Positions 1 through 8,216 of a DNA stretch of 64,000 nucleotides are shown here, piece after piece. How positions within the stretch are numbered: position 1 is the stretch's first letter; every line of letters begins with the position of its first letter. Under the pieces are notes generated by a model. It was not told where the DNA came from. It saw only the letters and a list, made by a program, of their open reading frames with translations, and ran no database searches. The translations under genes and the position numbers were made by a program. The stretch lies in contig CP031585.1 of assembly GCA_003217735.2 (NCBI GenBank), positions 3,707,501-3,771,500 on the forward strand. The letters are read 5' to 3'. This DNA is from Marinibacterium anthonyi. GTDB taxonomy: Bacteria; Pseudomonadota; Alphaproteobacteria; Rhodobacterales; Rhodobacteraceae.

Positions 1-1311
1 GTCGCCCTTCTGGAAATCCTCCTGCGCCGCCAGCCGCGCCAGGAACGAGATGTTGGTGACCGTGCCCCCCACCTGCGTCTGCCGCAACGCGCGCACCAGC
101 GCGTTCAGCGCCGCGCCGCGCGTGGTCCCGTGCACGATCACCTTGGCGATCATCGGGTCGTACCAGGGGCTGATCGTATCGCCCTCGCGCACGCCGCTGT
201 CGGCCCGCACGTCGCCGGGAAAGACCAGCCGCGACAGCGTGCCGGTCGCCGGCAGGAACCCCTTGGGCACGTCTTCCGCGTAAAGCCGCGCCTCGAAGGC
301 ATGTCCCGTCAGTGTCAGTTGCTCCTGGCTCAGCGGCAGCGGCGCGCCGCTTGCGACACGCAACTGCCATTCCACCAGGTCCACCCCCGTCACCGCCTCG
401 GTCACCGGGTGTTCCACTTGAAGACGCGTGTTCATCTCCATGAAATAAAAGCGATCCGGCCGCAAACCGTCCGACGCGTCGACGATGAATTCAATGGTCC
501 CCGCGCCGGAATACCCGATCGCTTCCGCCGCCCGAACCGCCGCCGATCCCATCGCTTCGCGCATGTCAGGAGTCATCCCCGGCGCCGGCGCTTCCTCGAT
601 CACCTTCTGATGGCGCCGCTGCAGCGAACAATCCCGCTCGAACAGGTGCACCGCCTGTGTGCCGTCGCCGAAAACCTGCACCTCGATATGGCGCGGCTTG
701 TCGACGTACTTCTCGATCAGCACGTCCTCGTTGCCGAAAGCCGTGCGCGCCTCGGCCTTGGCCGAACCCAGCGCATTGGTGAAATCGGCAGGGCTATCGA
801 CCCGCCGCATCCCCTTGCCGCCGCCCCCCGCGACAGCCTTGATCAGCACCGGGTACCCGATCTTGCCGGCCTCCACCTCCAGGTGCGCGGGATCCTGGTC
901 CGCCCCGTGATATCCGGGCACCACCGGCACCCCGGCCTCCTCCATCAGCTTCTTGGCGGCATCCTTCAGCCCCATGGCCCGGATGGCGCTGGCCGACGGC
1001 CCGATGAACACCAGCCCGGACCCCTCCACCGCATCCACGAAATCCGGGTTCTCGGACAGGAACCCGTACCCCGGATGGATCGCCTGCGCGCCCGTCATCA
1101 ACGCGGCGGCAATGATCCGGTCGCCCCGCAGGTAGCTGTCCGCCGGGGCCGGCCCGCCGATATGCACAGCCTCGTCGGCCATCGCCACATGCTTTGCCCC
1201 GGCATCCGCATCGGAATGGACCGCGACACAGGCCACCCCCATCCGATGCGCCGTCTCGATCACGCGGCAGGCAATCTCGCCCCGGTTGGCAATCAGTATC
1301 TTCGTGAACAT
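1..1311 (-). CDS. mccA: Methylcrotonyl-CoA carboxylase alpha subunit (biotin carboxylase part), 3' end outside the window
   Basis: The first 437 residues of a biotin-dependent acyl-CoA carboxylase subunit are visible; the gene continues past position 1, so the biotinyl domain is not seen. The product should carboxylate biotin with ATP and bicarbonate for the methylcrotonyl-CoA step of leucine breakdown. The N-terminus MFTKILIANRGEIACRV is typical. The ATP-grasp glycine-rich loop GGGGKG lies near residues 161-166, FERDCSLQRRHQK near 225, and MEMNTRLQVEHPVTE near 295. The choice of methylcrotonyl over propionyl or geranyl carboxylase rests on context: a matching carboxyltransferase lies three genes upstream in the same minus-strand operon and ivd is close by. 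It starts 5 bp after the ASCH gene, so the two are probably co-transcribed. Confidence 0.88.
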   Translation of the reverse strand, partial: MFTKILIANRGEIACRVIETAHRMGVACVAVHSDADAGAKHVAMADEAVHIGGPAPADSYLRGDRIIAAALMTGAQAIHPGYGFLSENPDFVDAVEGSGLVFIGPSASAIRAMGLKDAAKKLMEEAGVPVVPGYHGADQDPAHLEVEAGKIGYPVLIKAVAGGGGKGMRRVDSPADFTNALGSAKAEARTAFGNEDVLIEKYVDKPRHIEVQVFGDGTQAVHLFERDCSLQRRHQKVIEEAPAPGMTPDMREAMGSAAVRAAEAIGYSGAGTIEFIVDASDGLRPDRFYFMEMNTRLQVEHPVTEAVTGVDLVEWQLRVASGAPLPLSQEQLTLTGHAFEARLYAEDVPKGFLPATGTLSRLVFPGDVRADSGVREGDTISPWYDPMIAKVIVHGTTRGAALNALVRALRQTQVGGTVTNISFLARLAAQEDFQKGD

Positions 1312-1316
1312 TGTCT

Positions 1317-1739
1317 TCACCCCAGTTCCAGCAGGTCTTCGACCAGGCGGAACCGTTCACAGACCAGTTCCATACCGTCGGAAAATCCGCCGTTTCGTTC
1401 GAAATAGGCGCGGTGGTCGCGCCGCCAGCCGTCAAGCGTGTCGTTCTCGCCCTCGGCCAGGGCGAAGTCCTCATCCATGTCGCAAAACCGCCGCCGCTCC
1501 ACGTGCAGCGTCTCGATCACCAGCGCCGGCCGGCCATCCCATGTCAGCGCGATATCCTTCCGCCCCACCACCGGCAGCGCCTGAGGATCCGCGTCATAGA
1601 TCGTCGCCGCCCCGCAGGTCGCCGTCTTTGTCCCCGCCCGGACCAGCGCGATCAGCGCATCGCACAGCCGCGGACCATCGCCGAACCGGAAGGTCTGCGC
1701 GCCGGGATACCGCGCCAGCACCGCGTCCAGATCGCTCAT
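1317..1739 (-). CDS. ASCH domain protein
   Basis: A protein of 140 residues with the ASCH fold (a PUA-like beta barrel thought to bind RNA or nucleotides). Recognisable features are GTKTATCG near residue 40, a central ALVIETLHVERRRFCDMDEDFALAEGE-type stretch, and a C-terminal acidic and aromatic segment. The ATG at 1739 overlaps the TGA of the upstream flavin-oxidoreductase gene (ATGA), which indicates translational coupling; an in-frame ATG nine bases earlier is also possible. Its role inside a leucine-degradation operon is not obvious from the sequence. The function is unknown; the family assignment is fairly secure. Confidence 0.75.
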   Translation of the reverse strand: MSDLDAVLARYPGAQTFRFGDGPRLCDALIALVRAGTKTATCGAATIYDADPQALPVVGRKDIALTWDGRPALVIETLHVERRRFCDMDEDFALAEGENDTLDGWRRDHRAYFERNGGFSDGMELVCERFRLVEDLLELG

Positions 1740-2701
1740 CGCTGCCACCCGCCGTCCAGCAGGGCGCGCGCCTCGCGCACCAGTGCCCCGATGATGTCAG
1801 CCGCCGGCGGTCGGTCGTGGATCATGCCGATCGCCTCGCCGACCACTGCATTGCCATGCGCCGCGTCGCCCTCGGCGAACGCCTTCTGCCATTTCGGCCC
1901 CTCGACGCGCGCCGCCGCCCGCAACCCGTCCAGGTCATTGTGCCAGCGGTCGGTGAAACGGTTCGCCAGGACCCGGATGTCATAGGGTTCCGGCCAGGGC
2001 AGGTCGCGCACCACATCCACCGTCCGCGTGCGGATCGTGGCATCGCCGCTCGCGCGGATCGCCGCCTCGGCCTGCCCGTCCGGCACCAGCGCCTCGGCGC
2101 TGGCCCACAGCCGCGTTCCGATCAGGACACCGTCCGCCCCCAGCATCAGCGCCGCCGCCAGCCCCCGCCCATCGGCAATGCCACCGGCCGCCACCAGCAG
2201 GGATTTCGACCCTTTCGCCGCGATCAGGTCCGCCACCTCGGGGACCAGGGTAAAGGTCGCCCGTCGCGCGCCGTGGCCCCCCGCTTCGGTCCCCTGCGCG
2301 ACGATCACGTCGACCCCCGCATCCACCGCAACTTCGGCATCGGCCCGCGTCTGCACCTGGCAGATCAACGTCACCCCCGCCGCCCAGACCTGCCCGGCAA
2401 AGATCGCCGGATCGCCAAAGCTCAGCATCACCGCGCGCGGCCGCCGCTGCAGCACCCGGCCCAGCAGGTCCGGCGACCCGGCCAGCTTCCAGGTGATGAA
2501 CCCGACGCCCACCGGCTGGTTGCCGGCGGCCGCGAACTGCTCGGCGATCCAGGCGTCATCGCCATAGCCGCCACCGATCAATCCCAGCCCCCCGGCCCGG
2601 CTGACCGCCGCCGCCAGGGCGCCGCCCGCGACACCGGCCATCGGCGCCAGGATCACCGGATGCTCCAGCCCCAGCGCCCGCGTCAGACGTGTCTCGATCA
2701 T
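1736..2701 (-). CDS. Nitronate monooxygenase-like flavin oxidoreductase (2-nitropropane dioxygenase family)
   Basis: A 321-residue FMN-dependent TIM-barrel protein of the nitronate monooxygenase/enoyl reductase FabK-like family. Motifs are HPVILAPMAGVAGG at the N-terminus, the central GVDVIVAQGTEAGGHG phosphate-binding region, and LLVAAGGIADGRGLAAALMLGADGVLIGTRLW. Family members oxidise alkyl nitronates or act as NAD(P)H-dependent flavin reductases; the substrate here cannot be told. I chose the ATG at 2701 because GGGAGGAAAG precedes it at good spacing; an upstream GTG-frame extension reads into the intergenic region. It lies in the mccB to mccA interval and is coupled to the downstream ASCH gene by an ATGA overlap. 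Confidence 0.82.
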   Translation of the reverse strand: MIETRLTRALGLEHPVILAPMAGVAGGALAAAVSRAGGLGLIGGGYGDDAWIAEQFAAAGNQPVGVGFITWKLAGSPDLLGRVLQRRPRAVMLSFGDPAIFAGQVWAAGVTLICQVQTRADAEVAVDAGVDVIVAQGTEAGGHGARRATFTLVPEVADLIAAKGSKSLLVAAGGIADGRGLAAALMLGADGVLIGTRLWASAEALVPDGQAEAAIRASGDATIRTRTVDVVRDLPWPEPYDIRVLANRFTDRWHNDLDGLRAAARVEGPKWQKAFAEGDAAHGNAVVGEAIGMIHDRPPAADIIGALVREARALLDGGWQR

Positions 2702-2716
2702 TGGCTTTCCTCCCCC

Positions 2717-2756
2717 GTACAAAACGGACGAAATCTGTCAGCCGATTTGTACAAAA
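2717..2756 (-). promoter_or_regulatory. Paired GTACAAAA sites between mccB and the flavin-oxidoreductase gene
   Basis: The 73-bp gap between mccB and the next gene holds GTACAAAA at 2717-2724 and again at 2749-2756, i.e. TTTTGTAC on the coding strand repeated at 32-bp spacing (about three helical turns). The same arrangement occurs at 50881-50920. The position directly upstream of the ribosome-binding site suggests an operator or internal promoter, so the distal part of the operon may be separately controlled. The binding protein is unknown. Confidence 0.4.
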
Positions 2757-2774
2757 CGGTAAATTCGGCTCGTT

Positions 2775-4382
2775 TCACATCCGGAACACGCCAAAGCGCG
2801 TCTCCTCCACCGGCGCGTTCAGCGCCGCCCGCAGCGACAGCGACAGCACGTCGCGCGACTTGCGCGGATCGACGATCCCGTCGTCCCACAGCCGGGCCGC
2901 GGCATACAGCGGATGCGATTGTTCCTCGAACATTTCCAGTGTCGGACGCTTGAACGCGGTCTCTTCCTCGGCCGACCAGGACCCGCCCGACCGTTCGATC
3001 GACTCGCGTTTCACGGTGGCCAGAACCCCCGCCGCCTGCGGCCCGCCCATGACGGAAATCCGGCTGTTCGGCCAGGTCCACAGGAACCGCGGCTGATAGG
3101 CCCGCCCGGCCATCCCGTAGTTGCCCGCGCCAAAGGATCCCCCCACCAGCATGGTGATCTTGGGCACCGATGTCGTCGCCACGGCGGTCACCAGCTTGGC
3201 GCCATGGCGCGCGATCCCCTCGTTCTCGTACCGGCGTCCGACCATGAACCCGGTGATATTCTGAAGGAAAACCAATGGGATGCGCCGCTGCGAACACAGT
3301 TCGACGAAATGCGCGCCCTTCTGGGCGGCCTCGGAAAACAGCACGCCGTTGTTGGCGATGATCCCCACCGGGTACCCGTCCACATGGGCGAATCCGGTGA
3401 CCAGGGTCTCGCCGAACCGCGCCTTGAACTCGTCAAAGCGCGACCCGTCCACCAGCCGCGCGATCACCTCGCGGATGTCATAGGGCGTGCGCAGATCGCC
3501 GGGCACCACGCCCAGGATCTCCTCCGGATCATATGCCGGCAGCTCGGGCGATTGCCGTAGGATGGGTGCTTTGCACCCATCATCCCCAAGCGATCCGACA
3601 GCGCGCCGCGCCAGCGCCAGCGCATGGGCGTCGTCCTCGGCCAGGTAATCGGCCACGCCCGACAGCCGCGTATGCACATCGCCGCCGCCCAGGTCCTCGG
3701 CGCTGACCACCTCGCCGGTCGCCGCCTTCACCAGCGGCGGGCCCGCCAGAAAGATCGTGCCCTGCTCGCGCACGATGATCGTCACGTCCGACATCGCCGG
3801 AACATAGGCGCCGCCGGCGGTACAGGACCCCATCACGACGGCGATCTGGGGAATGCCCCGGGCGGACATATTCGCTTGATTATAAAAGATTCTTCCAAAG
3901 TGATCGCGGTCGGGAAACACCTCGTCCTGGTTGGGCAGGTTGGCGCCGCCCGAATCCACCAGGTAGACGCAGGGCAGCCGGCATTCCGCCGCGATCTCCT
4001 GCGCGCGCAGATGTTTCTTGACCGACATCGGATAATAGGTGCCGCCCTTCACGGTGGCATCGTTGCACACGACCATCACATCGCGCCCCTGCACCCGGCC
4101 GATCCCGGCGATCACCCCCGCACAGGGCGCGGCATCGCCGTACAGCCCATGCGCCGCCGTCGCCCCGATCTCCAGGAACGGCGCGCCCGGATCCAGCAGC
4201 CCGGCCACCCGGTCGCGCGGCAGCATCTTGCCCCGCGACAGATGCCGGTCGCGCGCCTTCTGCCCGCCCCCGGCGGCGGCCGCGTCGGCGGCCACGCGCA
4301 CGGTCTCCAGCACGGCCAGGTGGGCGGCGCGGTTGGCCTGGAAGGCTTCCGATGACGGCAGGGCCTGGGAAGTCAGTTTCAT
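2775..4382 (-). CDS. mccB: Methylcrotonyl-CoA carboxylase beta subunit (carboxyltransferase)
   Basis: A 535-residue carboxyltransferase that moves CO2 from carboxybiotin to 3-methylcrotonyl-CoA. The N-terminal crotonase-like half carries [18 protein letters not shown] and [20 protein letters not shown]; the C-terminal half carries [34 protein letters not shown] and [13 protein letters not shown], all in the form usual for methylcrotonyl carboxylases. The ATG at 4382 overlaps the TGA of the acyl-CoA synthetase gene (ATGA). About residues 267-275 (DDGCKAPIL) are encoded by a palindromic DNA repeat that also occurs outside genes in this window; it sits in the linker between the two halves, just before [21 protein letters not shown]. 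Overall length is normal for the family, so the enzyme is probably functional. Confidence 0.92.
   Translation of the reverse strand: MKLTSQALPSSEAFQANRAAHLAVLETVRVAADAAAAGGGQKARDRHLSRGKMLPRDRVAGLLDPGAPFLEIGATAAHGLYGDAAPCAGVIAGIGRVQGRDVMVVCNDATVKGGTYYPMSVKKHLRAQEIAAECRLPCVYLVDSGGANLPNQDEVFPDRDHFGRIFYNQANMSARGIPQIAVVMGSCTAGGAYVPAMSDVTIIVREQGTIFLAGPPLVKAATGEVVSAEDLGGGDVHTRLSGVADYLAEDDAHALALARRAVGSLGDDGCKAPILRQSPELPAYDPEEILGVVPGDLRTPYDIREVIARLVDGSRFDEFKARFGETLVTGFAHVDGYPVGIIANNGVLFSEAAQKGAHFVELCSQRRIPLVFLQNITGFMVGRRYENEGIARHGAKLVTAVATTSVPKITMLVGGSFGAGNYGMAGRAYQPRFLWTWPNSRISVMGGPQAAGVLATVKRESIERSGGSWSAEEETAFKRPTLEMFEEQSHPLYAAARLWDDGIVDPRKSRDVLSLSLRAALNAPVEETRFGVFRM
3557..3585. repeat. Palindromic repeat element inside mccB
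   Basis: GATGGGTGC (3561-3569), a TTT loop, then GCACCCATC (3573-3581) form a perfect 9-bp-stem hairpin flanked by GTAG on the left. The same core with the same flank occurs in intergenic DNA at 50828-50856. Here it is read in frame and contributes about nine residues to MccB. Confidence 0.8.
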
Positions 4383-5947
4383 TGGGCAGTCTCCAGTTCG
4401 GCCATCGCACGGGCCTTCAGATCCTTGCGGATCACCTTGCCCGTCACCGTCATCGGCAGGGCATCCAGAAAGGCGATCTCGCGCGGGTAGGAATAGGTGG
4501 CCAGGCGGTCCTTGACCCAGGCCTGCAGCTCTGCCGCATCGGCGGAAAATCCCGGTTTCAGAACCACATAGGCTTTCACGATCTCGGTGCGCACCGGATC
4601 GGGCTTGCCGACCACGCCAACGGTGGCCACGGCCGGATGGGTCAGCAGGCAATCCTCGATCTCCGCGGGGCCGATCCGGTAGCCGGCCGATGTGATCACG
4701 TCGTCATCGCGGCCCACGAACCGCAGGTGGTCGCCGTCCCGGATCCCCCGGTCGCCGGTCAGCATCCAGTCGCCCCGGAATTTCTTCGCGGTCTCGTCCG
4801 GGTTCTTCCAATAGCCCAGGAACATCGACCCCGATCCCCGCCGCACCGCGATATCGCCCTCGCCCTCGGTCAGGTTGCCGGCCTCGTCGATCACCTGCAC
4901 GTCGTGTCCCGGCACCGGCCGGCCGATGCAGCCCGGCTTGGCGTCATAGCTCGCCCCGCAGGCGGTGACCGTCATGTTGCATTCGGTCTGCCCGTAGAAC
5001 TCGTTGATTTCCAGGCCGAATGCCTCGCGCCCCCAAGCCAGCATCTCGGCCCCCAGGGGTTCGCCGCCCGACGCGATGGACCGCAGCCCCGGGATCACCG
5101 CGTGGTGCGCCTTCAGCATGCGCAGCGCGGTCGGCGGGAAGAAGATGTTGCGAATCCCCGTCTGCGCGATCAGCGCGCGGGCGGTGTCGACATCGAACTT
5201 GGGCATCCGGTCCGCCACCACCGGCACGCCCAACGCCAGCCCCGGCATCAGCACATCGAACAGCCCGCCGATCCAGGCCCAGTCCGCCGGCGTCCAGATC
5301 ACGTCGCCCGCCTGGCCCAGGTGATCGTGGCTCAGCGATACGCCCGGCAGGTGCCCCGTCAGCAACCGGTGCCCATGCAGCGCGCCCTTGGCCGACCCGG
5401 TCGTGCCGGAGGTATAGATCAGAACCGCCGGATCCTCGGGCCCGGTATCGGCGATCGCCACCTCGGCCCCCGCCATCGCCACCTCGGCCGCCATCACCGG
5501 TTCGGCCAGCGGATCGCCCGGCGCGCCCAGCAGCTCCGCGCCACCCTCGTCCGTCAGCACCAGGCTCACCCCGGCATTGCCCACCCGGCTGGCCAGCGCA
5601 TCGTGCTTGAACAGCTTGAACAACGGCACCGACACCGCGCCGATGGTCCAGATCGCGATATGACAGGCCGCGCACCAGGGGCTCTGGCTCAGCAGCACGC
5701 CGATGCGGTCGCCCCGCCCCACGCCGCGCGACAGCAGGTAGCGCGCCAGCCCCTGCGACATGTCCCGCAACTCGCCGCGCGTGACATCACGCCGGATACC
5801 GGTGGTCATGTCGATGATGGCCAGCCCCTCGGGCGGCCCGTCCAGCACCTGCGCCGCCATGTTCAGGCGGTCGGGAATGTCCCACCCACCATCGGGACGC
5901 AGGCCGGGTATGCGTTCAGGATATATCAAAACCTGCCTCCCATACAC
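4379..5947 (-). CDS. AMP-forming acyl-CoA synthetase
   Basis: An adenylate-forming ligase of about 520 residues (ANL superfamily, medium-chain or acetyl/acetoacetyl-CoA synthetase-like). The P-loop-like motif [16 protein letters not shown] is at about 180-195, the A5 motif [10 protein letters not shown] near 320, LTGDRG near 390, [19 protein letters not shown] near 405 and the catalytic-lysine motif [11 protein letters not shown] at the C-terminus. First gene of the mcc operon; it may activate acetoacetate or a branched acid linked to leucine breakdown, which is inference. The start is uncertain: the longest reading begins with GTG at 5947 without a ribosome-binding site, whereas a TTG at 5929 is preceded by GGGAGG at six bases. 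Confidence 0.85.
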   Translation of the reverse strand: MYGRQVLIYPERIPGLRPDGGWDIPDRLNMAAQVLDGPPEGLAIIDMTTGIRRDVTRGELRDMSQGLARYLLSRGVGRGDRIGVLLSQSPWCAACHIAIWTIGAVSVPLFKLFKHDALASRVGNAGVSLVLTDEGGAELLGAPGDPLAEPVMAAEVAMAGAEVAIADTGPEDPAVLIYTSGTTGSAKGALHGHRLLTGHLPGVSLSHDHLGQAGDVIWTPADWAWIGGLFDVLMPGLALGVPVVADRMPKFDVDTARALIAQTGIRNIFFPPTALRMLKAHHAVIPGLRSIASGGEPLGAEMLAWGREAFGLEINEFYGQTECNMTVTACGASYDAKPGCIGRPVPGHDVQVIDEAGNLTEGEGDIAVRRGSGSMFLGYWKNPDETAKKFRGDWMLTGDRGIRDGDHLRFVGRDDDVITSAGYRIGPAEIEDCLLTHPAVATVGVVGKPDPVRTEIVKAYVVLKPGFSADAAELQAWVKDRLATYSYPREIAFLDALPMTVTGKVIRKDLKARAMAELETAQ

Positions 5948-6024
5948 GTGATTTGATGCAGATCAGCGCGCGCCCCGCCCGCGCGTGCCAGACTCGGACC
6001 GTAAGACACGAAGTGGACAAGACT

Positions 6025-6627
6025 ATGAAAACTCTCATCGCCACACTCGCCATGACCACCGCGCTGGCCGGCATGGCAGCCCCGCTCGCCGCGCAAAGCC
6101 AGGGCGACTGGACCCTTGGTCTGGGCCTCGGTTACGTGCTGCCCAAGGACGACAACGCCAATGTCGGCGGCTCCGAGCTGAGCGTGGAGGACAGCCTCCG
6201 CCCGACCCTGACCGTGGAATACTTCATCCGCGACAACCTCGGGATCGAAGTGCTGGCCGCATGGCCGTTCGAACATGACATCAAGCTGGGCGGCACCAAG
6301 ATCGGATCGACCCAACAGCTGCCGCCGACCGTCTCGCTGAACTACCACATCCCGACCAACACGCCGATCACGCCCTTCGTCGGCGTCGGCGTGAACTACA
6401 CCACCTTCTGGGATACAAGCTCCTCGCTGGGCGACCTGGACCTGGACGACAGCTGGGGCCTCGCCCTGCATGCCGGTGCCGATTACCAGATCAGCGAAGC
6501 CGGCTCCCTGCGCTTTGACGTGCGCTGGATCGACATCGACACGGATGCCAAGCTCAACGGCGCCGATCTGACCGGTGTCGAAATCGACCCCTGGGTGTTT
6601 GGCGTGTCCTACGTGCATCGGTTCTGA
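6025..6627 (+). CDS. OmpW family outer-membrane beta-barrel protein
   Basis: A 200-residue protein with a signal peptide (MKTLIATLAMTTALAGMAAPLAAQ) followed by a small beta-barrel of the OmpW type. It has the repeated aromatic strand pattern WTLGLGLGYVLP, RPTLTVEYFIRDNLGIEVLAAWPF, and it ends with a terminal aromatic residue (GVSYVHRF), which is the usual signal for outer-membrane assembly. OmpW proteins form channels for hydrophobic molecules. The ATG at 6025 is chosen because it opens the signal peptide. It is divergent from the acyl-CoA synthetase gene across 77 bp and convergent with ivd, so it interrupts the leucine genes without belonging to their operon. Confidence 0.88.
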   Translation: MKTLIATLAMTTALAGMAAPLAAQSQGDWTLGLGLGYVLPKDDNANVGGSELSVEDSLRPTLTVEYFIRDNLGIEVLAAWPFEHDIKLGGTKIGSTQQLPPTVSLNYHIPTNTPITPFVGVGVNYTTFWDTSSSLGDLDLDDSWGLALHAGADYQISEAGSLRFDVRWIDIDTDAKLNGADLTGVEIDPWVFGVSYVHRF

Positions 6628-6675
6628 AGCCCCCTCTCCTCACCGGCGGTCCCCCCGGGGCCGCCCGTATTCCCG

Positions 6676-6783
6676 CGGCCCGGGTCCAACCCCGGGCCGC
6701 CCTTGTTCTTCCGGCCCGGGTCCAACCCCGGGCCGCCCTTGTTCTTCCGGCCCGGGTCCAACCCCGGGCCGCCCTTGTTCTTC
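6676..6783. repeat. Three tandem 36-bp GC-rich hairpin repeats
   Basis: Three identical 36-bp units start at 6676, 6712 and 6748. Each has perfect 9-bp arms CGGCCCGGG and CCCGGGCCG around a six-base loop TCCAAC, then CCCTTGTTCTTC. They occupy nearly all of the gap between the convergent ompW-like gene and ivd, so they may stop transcription from both sides or protect mRNA 3' ends. Confidence 0.85.
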
Positions 6784-6793
6784 CGGCCTTCGT

Positions 6794-7957
6794 TCAGCCC
6801 ATCGTCGCCATCAATTCGCGCCCGATCAGCATGCGCCGGATCTCGGACGTGCCGGCGCCGATCTCCATCAGCTTGGCGTCGCGAAAGATCCGGGATACCG
6901 GCGCGTCCGACAGGAACCCGGCGCCGCCCAGGGCCTGCACCGCCTGGTGCGCCTGAACCATCGCCTGTTCGCTGGCATAAAGGCAGCAGGCCGCCGCATC
7001 CTGGCGCGTCACATTGCCCCGGTCGCAGGCGCGCGCGACCTCGTAGACATAGGCCCGCGCCGAATTCATCGCCGTGTACATGTCGGCGATCTTGGCCTGC
7101 ATCAGCTGGAAATTCCCGATCTTCCGGCCGAACTGTTCGCGGGTCGACACATAGGGCATGACCTCGTCCAGGCAGGCCGCCATGATCCCGGTGCCGATGC
7201 CCGCCAGCACCACCCGTTCGTAATCCAGCCCCGACATCAGCACCGCAACGCCCCGGCCTTCCTGGCCCAGGACGTTTTCGAACGGCACCTCGACATCGTC
7301 GAATATCAGCTCGGCGGTGTTGGACCCGCGCATGCCCAGCTTGTCGAAATGGGGGCTGGTCGAAAACCCGGTCATGGATTTCTCGACCAGGAAGGCGGTG
7401 ATGCCCTTGGATCCGGCCTCCGGGTCGGTCTTGGCATAGACCACCAGCGTGTCGGCGTCGGGCCCGTTGGTGATCCAGTACTTGTTGCCGTTCAGCCGGT
7501 AATGATCGTTGCGCTTTTCCGCGCGCAGCTTCATCGACACCACGTCCGACCCGGCGCCGGGTTCCGACATGGCCAACGCGCCCACATGGCGCCCCGACAC
7601 CAGCCCGGGCAGGTATTTCGCCTTCTGCTCGGCCGTGCCGTTCAGCTTGATCTGGTTCACGCACAGGTTGGAATGCGCGCCATAAGACAGCGCGACCGAG
7701 GCCGAGGCGCGGGCGATCTCCTCCACCGCGACGGTATGGGCCAGATAGCTCATCCCCGCGCCGCCGTATTCCTCGGGCACGGTGATGCCCAGCAGGCCAA
7801 GATCCCCAATCTCGGTCCACAGCGCGGCCGGAAAATCGTTGGTTGCGTCGATCTCCTGCGCCAGCGGGCGAACCCGCTCTTGTGCCCAGCGGTGGACCAT
7901 CTCGCGCAAGGCGTTGACGTCCTCCCCCAGGTCGAACTGCATGGATGCCGCGAACAT
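6794..7957 (-). CDS. ivd: Isovaleryl-CoA dehydrogenase
   Basis: A 387-residue acyl-CoA dehydrogenase that oxidises isovaleryl-CoA to 3-methylcrotonyl-CoA with FAD, the step before the carboxylase encoded to its left. Motifs are [20 protein letters not shown] at the N-terminus, [20 protein letters not shown] and [18 protein letters not shown] for flavin and substrate binding, and [11 protein letters not shown], which holds the glutamate expected to be the catalytic base in isovaleryl enzymes. The C-terminus [14 protein letters not shown] is typical. The ATG at 7957 has GGGAGGGG upstream. A 14-bp palindrome lies 19 bp before the start codon and could be its operator. Confidence 0.92.
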   Translation of the reverse strand: MFAASMQFDLGEDVNALREMVHRWAQERVRPLAQEIDATNDFPAALWTEIGDLGLLGITVPEEYGGAGMSYLAHTVAVEEIARASASVALSYGAHSNLCVNQIKLNGTAEQKAKYLPGLVSGRHVGALAMSEPGAGSDVVSMKLRAEKRNDHYRLNGNKYWITNGPDADTLVVYAKTDPEAGSKGITAFLVEKSMTGFSTSPHFDKLGMRGSNTAELIFDDVEVPFENVLGQEGRGVAVLMSGLDYERVVLAGIGTGIMAACLDEVMPYVSTREQFGRKIGNFQLMQAKIADMYTAMNSARAYVYEVARACDRGNVTRQDAAACCLYASEQAMVQAHQAVQALGGAGFLSDAPVSRIFRDAKLMEIGAGTSEIRRMLIGRELMATMG

Positions 7958-7975
7958 GGACCCCTCCCAAGTTTA

Positions 7976-7989
7976 TGAACGCACGTTCA
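7976..7989. promoter_or_regulatory. Palindromic operator-like site upstream of ivd
   Basis: TGAACG-CA-CGTTCA is a perfect inverted repeat beginning 19 bp before the ivd start codon, with AT-rich flanks. Sites of this size and symmetry are typical of TetR-type regulators of acyl-CoA metabolism; no such regulator gene lies nearby, so the assignment is inference. Confidence 0.45.
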
Positions 7990-8097
7990 ATAAATGGATA
8001 GCAGCGGCGATGCGGCCCGTCAATTGCCGCCTTTGACAGCCTTTGAACCGCCCCTGCCCGGCGTCGCGCGGGCGATCGGGGTCGTGCCGGGGTCGTG

Positions 8098-8130
8098 CCG
8101 GGGTATTTGGAGCCGGAAAGAAGCAGCAGA
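8098..8130 (+). repeat. Copy of the GGTATTT...AAGAAGCAG intergenic element
   Basis: A single unpaired copy (GGTATTTGGAGCC then GGAAAGAAGCAGCAG) of an element found as inverted pairs at 19246-19336 and 63079-63144. It lies in the 259-bp divergent gap between ivd and the secreted-protein gene. The rest of that gap contains a short tandem GGTCGTGCCGG duplication (about 8077-8098) and no gene. Confidence 0.5.
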
Positions 8131-8216
8131 CTGGCGCTTGCGGGCCGGGGGTGGAATTGACCTTGGGGGGCTTCGGACCCATGGTGCGCACAAGCTGACT
8201 GCGGAGACCCTGTCCG

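Noticed and set aside
130-1407. Long plus-strand open frame across mccA
   Set aside because: Antisense shadow of a gene with high GC; the amino-acid composition is Arg/His/Pro-rich and the minus-strand reading matches a well-known enzyme.
6676-6783. CRISPR-like array
   Set aside because: Units are adjacent with no variable spacers and no cas genes are near; it is a tandem hairpin repeat.
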